In this document: piece after piece, positions 1 through 11,516 of the stretch
How the letters are laid out: the number at the start of each line of letters is the position of its first letter
Position numbering within the stretch: the first letter of the stretch is position 1
Origin: Blasia pusilla
Lineage: Eukaryota; Marchantiophyta; Marchantiopsida; Blasiales
Assembly (NCBI GenBank): GCA_050084515.1
Contig: CM114271.1
Span: 186,001-250,000, forward strand
DNA: 64,000 nucleotides
Direction of reading: 5' to 3'
The notes under the pieces: model-generated
Seen by the model: the letters and a program-made list of their open reading frames with translations, nothing else
Database searches by the model: none
What the model was told of the DNA's origin: nothing
Made by a program: the position numbers and the translations under genes

Positions 1-239
1 TTCGTGCCCTTGGTTTGCTCCGCGGCGCCCCAAAGTGTAGTTCAAGTCCCAAACACTCTTGGAGACCTTCCCCCTTACTAGTACTTCTGGGGTTCTCCAC
101 CCTCCCCCTATCTTTTGGGAAGAGACATTCGGGCCCCTCGTTTTGGCCCTCAACCAAACTCCTCGTAAAATTGTTTTTGGGATGTTTCTCAACTTGTGCT
201 TGTGTGTTTGCTGAGATCTTTGGTGCGTTAGAATCGACT
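1..239. other. unassigned edge sequence
   Basis: Precedes (on the minus strand, follows) the gag-like remnant. No domain or zinc knuckle was seen. A 118-codon plus-strand reading frame lies here but its protein looks like nothing known and is proline/serine/leucine-rich, as random frames in this composition often are. Confidence 0.3.
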
Positions 240-715
240 TTGCATAAGATTTCCAATGCCATTTTATTAGATTGCCTCTTCTTCGGCCCAAGTCCACACC
301 CACCTTCTAGCAATTATGCTTCGATTCCTTCAATGAGATTTGGTGGTGGTGGTGTCTCTCTTCTCATGTGAATTCTCAACTTGGGCCCAAATCCATGGAT
401 AAGTTAGTGTACGAGATCTTCCTCCCTTTGTCCGCAATGTGATCTTAGTTCACGAGCTCCATTGATGTAATGTTTGATAGTCTCATCTTTCTGTTGCTTG
501 ACTTTTGCTCTTGATTGATTTTAACCTTTTGTTCATCAACATACTCTTGGCGAAATGCTTACTTAAGGACTTCATGGATATCCACTTTAGGTATCATCCC
601 TAGCAAAAAACCTAGAGTTTCATCCACACAATGTTTAAATAAAGTACATATGTCATCATCTTCAACAATCCATGCCAATTTAATAACATTGGAGAATTGA
701 ATTTGAATACAAGGA
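240..715 (-). pseudogene. decayed retrotransposon gag-like remnant
   Basis: Read on the minus strand this stretch gives a broken gag-like protein. The first part (about 715-500) reads as an acidic and hydrophobic segment ending in FRQEYVDEQKV; after a frame change the second part (about 500-240) reads with ETIKHYINGARELRSHCGQ and then LIHGFGPKLRIHMRRET. That pattern (tyrosine, arginine-glutamate-leucine, a cysteine, then hydrophobic-x-GL/GF-x-P-x-hydrophobic-R) is the usual C-terminal part of the Retrotrans_gag domain of Ty3/gypsy elements. There are at least two stops and one frameshift. No protease, reverse transcriptase or integrase lies on the downstream side because the window ends. Assignment to Ty3/gypsy is by pattern only. 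Confidence 0.4.
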
Positions 716-1639
716 TCCTACGTTTGGATCCTTGTGCATTGTGTATCTTACTTGAGATAATGCTATAGTAGCAACATTAATCCTCCAACCTCGTTTGTCT
801 AGCACAATTTGATATATCATCCATTGTCTTGGAAATCGTTCGTCGGATGGGGACTATTGGTGCAATCGGAGGTTCTCTTTCCACATATGCTTCCTCATCC
901 GACGGGAGACTATCCTAACCACATTATTGTCAATTATGTAGACTTTAAGTGACCATCTTTTTTTATGTACTACTTCTAGTTTGCAATCCTTGAATAGGAA
1001 TTCAAATTTCTAAGTCCCCACTATGGTTGTAAAACTCAAAATGCTTAAGAACCTCGCACTTTATCATTCCCCTAGCCACTCATACATTGGAACTCATCCG
1101 CACATTTCTACATTCATATATATATACTTATTGGTTCTCCAAGAATGAAGCTAGCCCTCAGCTAGATATTTCAATTTTGCTTACATGACTTGGCAAGATA
1201 TAATGACCAAGATCCAAATTTATGTCTCACAAGCATTCTTTAATCATAAGCTTTGAGATCTCTTTTATTCTTCCTTATGTGTCTATATCCTCCTCTCTAC
1301 CCTATTGATACTTTTTATACTAACTTGTCTACACTAGAATTACTTCTTCTATTTCCATCTATTTGTTTGCCTACATCAAACACTCCCAACACCATTAGTT
1401 CTTCTTCGTGGTCCATCAACTTACCACTTATGTATTGCACTCTTCCACTTGCCTCTACAATTTCCTTATGATTTGGCCCATAAAAATCCTCCTTTGGTTA
1501 ATCTTGGTAACATTATCATGACACATGCACCTCTCCTCCCTTAGAGAATAATCCACTTCAATGCCACAAGATTTGGATAACTCTAGATCTAATATTACAG
1601 TAAGAGTCTTTCTTCGAGTAAAGGAAACCTTCTAGTTAT
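716..1639. other. unassigned, AT-rich
   Basis: No gene, RNA or clear repeat recognised. It may be the 5' part of the retroelement that supplied the gag-like remnant, since it lies upstream of it on the minus strand, but no LTR end or primer-binding site could be identified. Confidence 0.3.
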
Positions 1640-3960
1640 GGCAATGATTGATGCACGATGGGTTTTTAAACAAGTCGTTCACTAATTAGTATAAGATCAC
1701 GATATAGCCTTTCCACTCTCAAATGATATGGATTACAAATGGTTATGCTAAGGCACTTATTTCTTTGTTACAACTAAACTCGAAATTCCTAACAATGAAG
1801 CCTCTATAAGACACGTTATATATATTTACCAAGAAAATTGCACACTTTGTGTTAAAATCTACTTGAGGAGATCCATGTTTCCGTCAATCGCTAGTTGAGG
1901 CACATACAACGTGCAATCCCAAGTCCATCGGTATGTGACAATAATAAGTATCAATAGAGTTGGGAATTGCATGACTTGGTTCATGAACATCTCTCCCAAA
2001 TAATAAAGTAGATAGCAAACAAACCAATGCATATCTACAAAAGGATAGAATCTTTGTGTGGTATGGGTTAATGACAAGGAAATCAAGTACAACTTACGCT
2101 CTATCCCTATCCATGATTCTTAAACATACTCTACTCATTTTGTCTCTATAAATCAAAAGAGGCCTCAATAAAAAGCGGGTGATGGAAAAACCATCCAAAA
2201 TATAAACGAGAGGGACACTCAAAGTGTCGAGTAAGTACGTTAAGGCCGTAACTGACCTGGGAAAAGAAAAGGGGGCACTCCCTCCTTAATTAACTTGGGC
2301 ACGCTACAAGGCTATAGAGATTCGTTTCCTACAATAAATAATTGTAGTACCTAATGACAACCCATTTCTCAACTGGAGACTATGGGCGCAATCCGTAATG
2401 AATAATTCAAACCTCTCATCCATAGCCCTGTACATGTATATGGTTAGGTGGACGAATTGATGTCGGCATGAAGTTGACTATAGAGATGGGTCTTCTTCAT
2501 TGTTGTCTCTCCTTGTAGCCATGTCCCTTGTGCCACCATTTGGGCTCGCACAGCCTGTCACATAGGATCTGTCACTACAACGTCCGCCACCACCACCTCA
2601 GCCTCTCATGTCATATAGATATCAACATGGATAAGGGAATCCTCCATGGAGTAGCACCTCTCTCTCTGCATGTGGAAGCCACTCTTGCAAGCAATATTAA
2701 ACATGATATCCCACACAACATCGTGAGTGGCAATCCTCTCACCCCTAATTGGAAAGTGTACTAAATCCATACCAAGTGGATCCAAACTCTAGCGATACTC
2801 ATAGTGTGTCGAACCAACCACTGATGGTTTGGTCAAAACCGCATCACGCTAGTGTAGGTAAGTAGTGCAATATGGAAAGTCGGGATAAGGGGACGAGCCC
2901 CCATCCATGAGCTTGCCCCTTTTTTCAAAGCAAGAGCGATTATGGGCCTGAACCTCCATTGGAATATCCTCATCTTACATAATGACTCAAAGTGGGGATC
3001 CATCAAAGAAGATTGGAGCCTTGAATAACCAGAGGTAACTAGGGAGGAGAAAGTAGGCAGAATGGCTCTAGCATCACCTAGAAGGGAATCTCTACATGCT
3101 CTAAGGGAATGTTGTAGTGGGAACATGCCATCCTTAATCTGGGATATGTATTGTTGAAGAAGTGGTCTATCATTAGTTATAAATCTAGAGCAAAGAAGGG
3201 ATATCGCTATGGTCCAACTCCCCAAAAAATTGGACCTAATCGGAGGTTAAAGACCTACTCCACCAAAGGTAATTGGCCAAGAGGACTATCTATAAATTAG
3301 CTCCTCTATGGGGCACTCAAAGGAGTGAGGTCCTAAAAGATTCGACTCTATAAATAGTTCTATGATTATGGGCAATCTTTATATATATTCCTTAAAACTC
3401 TTTGACAAATGTCGCTTCTTTGAGGTGAAAAAATCTCCAAAATACTCTATATTCATCAATATCTCAAAACTCCTCAAGAATAGATTATGGTCAAATAAGT
3501 CTTCCAAGATGAGAAATCCACTCTCATTAAAAAAGTAACCAAGTTTTAATAGTATTATCTCAAGAATAACAAAGATAACTTGAGAAAGTAAGATGTCAAG
3601 TACTGAACTTTTAAAGGTCCCTTCTCTTTATACACCCAAGGGACCCACATGAGTACAACATAGGGCATATCCTAACTTATATCAAATAGCTCACTCTCAT
3701 AACTCAAGCCAATCTCCTTTGGACACAATAATTTTACCCTTTATCTTGTCCCAAAATATCATCATAAACCACTCACTATTCTCCCAACTACCCCAATTAT
3801 CCCTAGCCTTGACTTTTTCACCAACTATGACTACTTTAGCTTTATTTTCATCAAGACATCAACCAACTGCTTTTAGTTTATGTTCCCCATGTGTGCTTTA
3901 CAACGTCTTTATCTAGAGTTAGGATTACATAATTGAGGTATCCTTGTAATTCCTTTAAGA
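1640..3960. repeat. copy 1 of an unclassified dispersed element
   Basis: Two blocks align by eye with 36640-37780: about 1640-2120 with 36640-37100, and about 3360-3700 with 37120-37480. Shared landmarks include the run before a conserved minus-strand reading frame, a 'tccactctcatt' motif, and a TATA-like 'ctttatatactc/ctttatacaccc' string. The first block is the more similar. Between the blocks this copy carries about 1.2 kb (2120-3360) missing from copy 2. Neither ends in a recognisable TG..CA LTR or inverted repeat, so the class (solo LTR, internal fragment or other) is open. Confidence 0.55.
1859..2092 (-). pseudogene. conserved unknown reading frame, copy 1
   Basis: The 77-codon minus-strand frame contains YLGEMFMNQVMQFPT followed by IVTYRWTWDCTLYV. 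The copy at 36653-37105 has YFGEAFMNQVMQSPT and IVTYGRTWDCTLYV in the same order and spacing. Agreement at protein level across both motifs suggests a genuine former coding segment. Here it ends in TAG at 1859, and beyond it the homologous frame continues only after a shift. I do not recognise the family; the tryptophan- and cysteine-rich pattern is not one of the standard pol domains. Confidence 0.45.
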
Positions 3961-6604
3961 GGTCTAGAAGTAAAATATTATTTTTCTAAACTAATAACTT
4001 GTAATGTACAACTCTAGGAAAAAGATATTCTTTCTATCGCAAAGTACTAAGTTCGTTCCCAAGAAACCACTGCTTCTTGAGTAAAGAGAGGTTTTATAAA
4101 GACTGTCAAGAATAAACTCCTTCTTCACTAAAATGTTTCACTAACTCCAATAACTAAATCTTCATTGAGACAAAAGAACAAAATGATTTTCTTTCCTCTT
4201 GGAAGAGACTCTTCTCAAGTGCACATGAAGACTGTTGCAAATCTTGAATAACAAAGCTCCGCGAAGACCTCAAAGAGACCTCAAGAATGGCGGCTTACCC
4301 TACTTTCAGAATTGAATCTATCACGACAGATTACTGATTGTCTAATAACTTTCGTACGCTCTTCTTGATTATCTTCTGGAATTCTGAAACTACAAGACTC
4401 AACTCTCATTCCTATTGCAGCCCAATAGGATCCACATTCAATTCCGCACATCAAAAGGCATGAGAGAAAACTCTTCTTTTGAATCAAAGAGTGGAAAGAA
4501 CTAGAAAGTATTACAAGCTTCAAAAAGTAGAAGACTCTTCAGCTTGGATCATCCCTCAACAAAACTTCTTACACACTCACTAAGATTGTGGATAAACTCA
4601 AGATACACGGAAAAATATTGGGGAATTCAAGACACAAGGGAATGATCCCTTCTTCTTCTGATTCATTCTTTAAATAGTCTTTTACAACGCTGATTGATCT
4701 TCCTATTCTAATCTAGATTTCTAACTGCTACTCCTAACCTAATCTATTCAAATTCTCCAACCCTCAACTTCTTATGACTGTTGGTTGCCCTGATGTTTCA
4801 TTTCCTCCTCCTTCTTAACCGCTCCGCCGCTCCATTTTCGACTTCCGAAACCGCCGTGACGGTTTAGTCTTCATAATCTTTGAGCTCTTCGCGGTCTTTG
4901 TAGTCTTTCTCTTTGCTATCCTATCTTTGCGCTGTTATCTTTGCACGAAGACTCTTATCCCTCTCTTGCCGCGAAGTTTCCTCCTTTCTTCTTTCTTTCA
5001 CTCTATTGCCTTCAAAATATTTCCTATCTTTCTATCCCTATTCTTAATACACCTTTCGGCTTTTGTGTCGACTCTTTGACTTCTTCTGCTTCTTCCTCTT
5101 CCTTCTTAGGGTTCTTAGTCTTTGCTCTTGAGTCTTTGCTCTTCATTCTTTGTACCCAATCTATGCACAAAAAATACCTTCATTCTTCTTTACAAAGAAG
5201 CTTTTCGCAATCTTCGTTGACAGTCTTTTACACAATCCGCGCTTCTTCTTCTTACTTATTTTCCAATATTTTCCTTGTTTTACAAAATTCTCACTCTTCC
5301 AAGACAATCCTTAATCTCTTAACATCTCCTGTCCTCTCATCAGAGTTCTGTGAGTCACTCTTCACACAATTTCTGTAATGTAAGACTCTTTACTTCCGGT
5401 ATTGAGTCTTTAGTCCTTGCTCAAGGAAGACCTCTTTAAAACTTGATCTTTCTCTCAAAATTTCAAAAACGTGGGCACTACATAACTCAAACACTCATAG
5501 GAATGGAATGTACATTCTGAATAAAATTACAATAAGACACTAATATCACTTCTCCTCACCATCAAAAAATGCTTAACTTTAACAATTGATCCACTAGCTT
5601 TAAAAAACATCTAAATCTAGTGTGCCTTCTTACTACCATTGAAGAGTGACCAATCTACAACGCCACCATCTTAAGAAACCTTTGGATATGGTGTGCCTTC
5701 CGCCTTCCACTATAGTTTAACCTACCTTTAACACCATTAGATCTAGAAACGTCTACATCAAGTAGCACATCTCCCTTGCATCGAAAGAGCTTATCTGTAA
5801 GACCTTTACTAATCTTTCCTTCCATATCCTTCTCTTTTATATTTTGAACTAACCCCTACTTTAGCTCGAATCTTAACTCCTTTGGTTGCTAAATACACCT
5901 TATGTTTATCCCTAACTCTATTTTAACTTTGTCTTCAAATATTATTGATATACACATGCTCAAAGATGTTCTTTAAACCTTCCACAATATCCACACATTC
6001 ATGCAAGATTGTAAGCCATTTCACGAAATAGATAAAGTTTATAAGTGAACCAACTAACCATGCAAATTCAATTATTCCATTCTTGAAGTTTGTACATCTC
6101 ATGTCAATTCAATAGCAAAAAAACTCTCTTATTCATCTCTTCCTACCTTTTATCCCTACAACTCCATCCTACATTCTCCTCATCTACTACTTGTTTGCAC
6201 TTACCTTTTGAGAACTCCAACCCCTCTATTATCCTACCAAGAAAACTATGTTAGAAAAACTTGTTATTTGTTCTATGGTTATATCTCTGAAGTATATATG
6301 TCTTCCCTGAGTATATGCTCTTGTCAACACATGATATTGATGTGTTGTCAATAACTGACTAAATCTCATAGCCTTAAAGCTTATGGTGGGACCATGTATC
6401 CATAATGACCATCCATAGTTTTCTTGGTATGCATGGAACACGCCTACTTATACACCTACACGTATTCTGACATGTTTATTCCCTCTTAAGGAAAAGACCA
6501 TAATGTGCTTGTATCCAATGAAACTCTAGATCTAGATAAACATCTACCATTTTTTGGTGGAGAAAAACTACATGCCCATATCCTCTATACCCAATTTCAC
6601 CAAT
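3961..6604. other. unassigned; eroded repeat debris
   Basis: No protein domain recognised on either strand. 4190-5470 is rich in GAAGACTC/GAAGACC and pyrimidine (CTTCTT) runs, giving long but low-complexity frames. 5560-6600 is AT-rich with no coding signal. It may hold LTR or non-coding parts of old retroelements, but no TG..CA ends, primer-binding site or polypurine tract could be paired. Confidence 0.3.
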
Positions 6605-7553
6605 ATATAATATTTTAAGACTTGCCTCGAGAACAACCCAGTGATACACTAGGCAAAAGCAACATCCTTAGGTTAATCCCTCGACATTTTCAGATACATA
6701 GCAGTAACCAAGGAAGAGAAGTCCCTTGTCACCCCGAAGCAAGGGCGGTGGAGTGGGAACGAATGATAGACTATTGGATGTCAGAATATGGGAAATTGAA
6801 GGCTGAGCAAATGACCCAGGCTCAGTCACACGTTGTGACTTTGAACTACAGCAGTCGGGCACGTTAATAGGTTTTGGTGTAAGCGCTAAACCTAACATGT
6901 GACTTGCACATAGTTAGCTTTGCATTGACTAGATTTCATTCAATGGGCATATTTATCAATCTAAGTATTTGTTTAAGTGCTCCTAATGAAGCTTGCATGT
7001 TTTCTATCACAATAATTGAAGAAACCCTATGCCAATGCTTTTTAACACATCATATGGGATCTAAATTTAAGGGGGTTCCAAAAAGAGATGTTTCTCTTCA
7101 TGGTACAACAACAGAGGATGTACCATTACCACACCAAAACTCCAAAAATTTCACTGGAGCTTCACGGGTAAGTAATTCCCTATTTTTAAAGATGGTGAGT
7201 TTGTAAAGCTTCTTAGTAAATTGGTCCATTCGATAGGATGTCTTGGAGGTAAGTTTTTTCTCGTGATAACTTTACATTTTCTTCACAGGAAGTCGAATCC
7301 GATATCACTTCCCACATGAATGAGGTGGAGAGCAAGTTTGACGAAGGTATGCGTGATATGAGATAAAAATTTGAGATCGGGCAAAGAGAGAAAGAAAATA
7401 AGTGGAGCGATATTCAGGCAAGTCATCAACTTCTCGAAGAGAAGTTGAGTGCTCTCATGCGTTTGGTGTCAAAATTGGCTGAGAATGGGAAAGAAACCAC
7501 CTCGAATGTATCAATGGATTATGCACTTGTAGACAAACCATCAACTCTCAAAA
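6605..7553 (+). pseudogene. TNPA/Ptta-like gene fragment of the older CACTA
   Basis: Three exon-like parts correspond in order to exons of the inner gene. About 6622-6867 encodes the Ptta/En/Spm-type segment with WERMIDYWMSEYGKLKAEQM, matching WGRLVDYWLSEEGMLKAQKM in the inner copy. An exon ending at 7167 finishes FTGASR before GTAAGT (inner: YTGGSR before GTGAGT). 7289-7553 begins after TTCTTCACAG, encodes a charged coiled coil and ends at AG|TAAG/GTAAGT in phase 1, as does its inner counterpart. An in-frame TAA lies at 7364-7366. TNPA-type proteins bind subterminal repeats of CACTA elements; this one is broken. Confidence 0.65.
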
Positions 7554-7737
7554 GTAAGTTCAACTTCTTAGTTCTTCCTTGCTTTGTCTTTACATTTCTT
7601 TGGATTTTTTAGTTAGTGTCAAACTCTCTTTATGATCTAATTACTTACGTGGCTTGTGCAATCGAGATGAACTTGATAGCCTCAATATTATAGAAATTGG
7701 TATAGAGATTAAGAAGTCCCCTAAAAAAAAAGACAAA

Positions 7738-7767
7738 CACTAGAAGAAAATAGTGGTTTTTATGACT
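7738..7767 (+). repeat. CACTA terminal inverted repeat, left
   Basis: Starts CACTAGAAGAAAA and runs into GGTTTTTATGAC, the first subterminal motif. It pairs imperfectly with 18140-18169 and very well with the outer element's end at 20585. Confidence 0.8.
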
Positions 7768-8060
7768 AGTACTAGAATGACTGAGGTTCTTCATGACTCA
7801 AACATATGATTAGAATGTTTGCCAGTCGGATAGAAGTCATATCACACCATATAATAATAAAGTTGTAGTCATATACAAATATGACTAAGTCATAGAGAAA
7901 TCTTAGGATATGGTATAGTCATATTTGAAATGACTGTCATTGTATATTCTCAAGAAGGCTTTAAGCAATATGAAAGATTTTGGCGATGTAGTCAGTCTTG
8001 TGTATAGTCATACTGAAAATTTATATGACTCACTTGTGTAAGGAATGAAAAATGACTGAA
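7755..8060. repeat. subterminal AGTCAT motif array, left
   Basis: About a dozen copies of AGTCAT or its complement ATGACT in about 300 bp, in both orientations, e.g. ATGACTAAGTCAT near 7880. Subterminal arrays are where TNPA-type proteins of CACTA elements bind. The array is much shorter than the right one. Confidence 0.7.
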
Positions 8061-8346
8061 CGTGTCAAATCATAAACTAAATAGAAATAAGGTACACCAA
8101 CACTTAGATAAAAAAAAATGAGCAAAATCGATGGGGATTCTAAAATTTCACATACCTACGTGGCAAATGATATGGCGCGCAAGCAAAGAAGGAGCTACCG
8201 ATTGGGGGGGAAAATGAGCGAGGGAGTGTGAGCGAGAGGGGCCAGACTTGTTCCTTGAGCATGTGTTTCTTGTGAGTTGCCTTCCTTGTGATTTTTTTTT
8301 CCTTCTTAGTGGGTACATGCTCTCAACCTTCCGCGTTCCTGGCCTT

Positions 8347-8830
8347 CCTCGTTGTCGTGCAACCTCCGCTGCCTCCAAGAAGAAGAGTTGTGGAAGTGCC
8401 GTGTGGGAGCTAAAGGAGTGATGTCGGTTGGAACTTATTGTTGGGTAGCTGTGGAGGGAGTTCTGATGGTGTTGTGATTGTGTGCTGCTTGCGCGGAGCT
8501 TTGTTTTCGGCGCTTTTGTCTCTCATGGCCTCCTTGTCGTGCAAAGACTGCTGCCTCTCGGTTTCTTCTTGCCCCGCGTTGCATGGAGTTCTATTTTCGG
8601 CGCCTATGCGCATTTCAGTGGAGAAGGGGGGTTGCAAAATTGCCATGTGGGAGCTGAAGTATTGATGTCGTTTGGAATTGATTGTTGGATAGGTGTGGAG
8701 GGAGTTTTGATGGTGTTGTGATTGTGTGCTGCTTCTGCAGAGCATTGTTTTTTGTGCTTTTGTGTATTTCCCTGGAGGAGGAGGCTCACAGAATCGTGGG
8801 AGCTGATGCAATGAAGTCGGTTGGAGCTAG
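8347..8830. repeat. local tandem duplication in the CACTA leader
   Basis: 8403-8520 and 8646-8762 are close copies (period about 243 bp), each starting GTGGGAGCT and containing GGAGGGAGTT and GATGGTGTTGTGATTGTG. A third partial copy (GTGGGAGCTGATGCAATGAAG) begins near 8797. The GC content is higher than the surroundings. Frames on both strands here follow the repeat and are not supported as genes. Confidence 0.6.
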
Positions 8831-8995
8831 TTGATTGATCGATCAATTCAATGGGGCGGGGTGGGAGGAGTAGTGTCTTTTGTGGCTAATGGGACATGCG
8901 GATCATCGTTGGTGTCTGTTGTACATGGCACATTTGAAGAGTCATGGTTGATACACTCTCACATGCATTTTGTTGGATCCGTACTATCTTTTTTT

Positions 8996-9020
8996 TACTC
9001 TCTCTCTCTCTCTCTCTCAC
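8996..9020. repeat. CT microsatellite
   Basis: A simple run of TC/CT dinucleotides near 8998-9020, close to the start of the 517-bp duplication. Confidence 0.8.
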
Positions 9021-9151
9021 TCTCATTTTGCATATTATTCTTCCCTTGCTGGAATATGGGGCAGCGGTGTGGGATGCCAACACCTTTTCAACTCACAGTT
9101 GAAGGCGATTTGGGGTATGATGTCAACTTCCTCACCAATAGCTTGAGTTGG

Positions 9152-9624
9152 TGTGAGATTTGAACTTGGAGTGGCCACACCAGTATTTCAAGAAGCAAGA
9201 GAAGAAGGTAGATACTCTAAAATCCTGAATCAATGTCATCCTCTGGACTCATGCGAGAAATTCATAAGACACACATAGAGAGCATATGCGGATATCGCTA
9301 AGTTGGTAACACCTGAATTATTCAACACATTTTGTAGCCTAGTTTCATTGCCCAAAGCTGCTGCATTGGTAAATGTACTCTCACTCACCCACTCCCTCAC
9401 TTTCTCTACCTCCTTGAAGGCTACTGCCTAATGAGGATAAACTCTATCCCAAGAGCTCTGCGTGTGATCTTCTGCCAACATCCACAACACACATACAGAT
9501 AGCATATGCTGATTTTGCTAAGCTAGTATCACCGGAATTGGGCACCACATACAATCAATAGCATGGCCTTATTGCCCAGAACTGCTACATATATTGTCTT
9601 CTCTCTATTCTCTATCTCTCTCTC

Positions 9625-9668
<44 letters not shown>

Positions 9669-10110
9669 TATAAGATCTGAACTTGGAGTGGCCACACGAG
9701 CATTTCAAGAAGCAAGAGAAGAAGGTATACACTCTAAAATCTTGAATCAATGCCATTCTCTGGACTCCCGCGAGAAATTCATAAGACACACATAGAGAGC
9801 ATATGCGGATATCGCTAAGTTGGTAACACTTAAATTATTGAACATACTTTGTAGCCTAGTTTCATTGCCCAAATTCTATTGCAATGGTAAGTAATGTACT
9901 CTCACTCACTCACTTCCTCAATTTCTCTACCCCCTTGAAGGCTACTACCTAATGAGTACAGACTCTAGCCTAGGAGCTTTGCGTGTGGTCTCCTGCCAAC
10001 ATCCACAACACAAAGACAAATAGCATATGCCGATATTGCTAAGTTGGTAGCACCAAAATTGGATACCACATGCAATCAATAGCAGGGCCTCATTGCCCAA
10101 AGCTCATGCT
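9152..10110. repeat. 517-bp tandem duplication
   Basis: The segment starting near 9152 repeats from about 9666: GAACTTGGAGTGGCCACAC occurs at 9162 and 9679, followed by the same run of 'aagaagcaagagaagaaggta', 'gagaaattcataagacacac' and 'gcggatatcgctaagttgg'. The second copy fades at about 10110. It lies between the left terminus and the gene of the inner CACTA element. Confidence 0.75.
9605..9665. repeat. CT/AG mirror microsatellite
   Basis: A (TC)n tract turns into an (AG)n tract through CTCTCTAAGAGAG, forming a perfect palindromic microsatellite of about 60 bp at the junction of the two 517-bp copies. Confidence 0.8.
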
Positions 10111-11516
10111 TATATTTTCTTGTTTCACTCCATAACCCAAGCAATGGGCAAACGATCACAATAGAACATCACGGAGGAAGCGATGAAAATGTCTGACTTT
10201 CTCTTTTGACGATATATCCTGAGAAGGCAGAACTGAAGAACTATTTGTGGGAAACCCCTTGCTTGGGAACCCGGCTCAAGTTCAAGTTCAGGCCTGGGGC
10301 AATTGAGGAAGGGAATTGTTGAACCTTTCCTACCTACACTAAGACTTGGCCACGTAGGTATGATCTGAAATTCTGTCTTATTTGTAGTATATTGTTGGAT
10401 TGAGTGATTGATTAATTTGCACTGGTGGGAATCTCTTTGCATGGCTTGCACAAGAAGGATTTGTAAGTTGTTGGAATAGTGTTGAAGTGGAATAACCACA
10501 TCTCTCCTCTAATATAAGTAGGCTAGATTTTTAGCATTGATGTGAACCTCTTTCAAAACCCTGAACTTTTCTTGAAGTTTCTCATATACACCTATGTCAT
10601 CATTCTCCAAAAAAACAAAACACATGTTTCCAACTCATTTATAAGGGTATAGATTTGTAAGGGATTTGTGGCTTTGTTTGTGGCTTTCAGCCACAAAGTG
10701 AATTGAAACCCAATTATCTCCGACCCCAATGGATAGTAACTTACAGCCATGAAACAACTTTATGCAACCCTAGAACTAACCATCTTTGTGTAGTAGCATA
10801 GGACTTAATAAAACCCACCAAACCTGTCATCTTTAATTGCATAAAGTATAAACATGGCATAGTTGCAATGTCCTAGCCTATTCAGGTTCATCTCATTGTG
10901 GTTGTTGCAGAGTTAGGGATTGAGTTGGTCTTTCTGGCGTACATTGGAAGGAGGCAAGAGGTAACGGCTTGAAGTGGTGGACCTATAACTCGACCGAGTT
11001 AATGAAAAGACAAGCCAAGGTATTTTTCAGAGGACCACTACTTTACCCTGAAGGATGAATCCAGATGACCAACCACCGCTTGATGTACAAATTGAACTTC
11101 ATGGCAGCCTAGGACTACATCAAAGACAGACTTCCTTGGTTCAATACATCCAAAGTCTACTTACTGAAGTTCAAGTGATGATTTGTTCTTTACACTCATG
11201 TCACTAGCTAACACTCTAGGTGCTGTATAGCTGATTGTTGAAGAGGTGATGACAGCAAATAGATATTCTAATAATGTCCCTATCATCCACGTGTCCACAA
11301 AAGTGCTTTCTGAAGAAGAGAGCTCCGAAGAGAATGTAGAGATTTAATTTTCCTTTTGTTCAAATATTTGACATACAGGCGGTTTGCTTTGAGAAGTGAA
11401 TCAAAAGTCATGGTTTTGGTTTAACCTTTGTGTGAGATGTTTGCATTTGTCAATCATGCATGATAACTATCTTGATTCAACTTCTTGACAACATTTTTCA
11501 ACATAACCTTTCAGAA
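10111..11516. other. CACTA leader region, no supported gene
   Basis: Lies between the duplicated leader and the first supported exon. 11178-11346 has a plus-strand frame with a single stop, ending in an acidic tail (VLSEEESSEENVEI); it may be an eroded upstream exon of the TNPA-like gene, but no splice partner was found. A 124-codon minus-strand frame at 10125-10499 has no recognisable features. Confidence 0.3.

Noticed and set aside
15-371. 118-codon plus-strand frame at the window edge
   Set aside because: Antisense to the gag-like remnant; composition is low in charged residues and shows no domain.
10125-10499. 124-codon minus-strand frame in the CACTA leader
   Set aside because: No motif, no homologue elsewhere in the window and no splice context.
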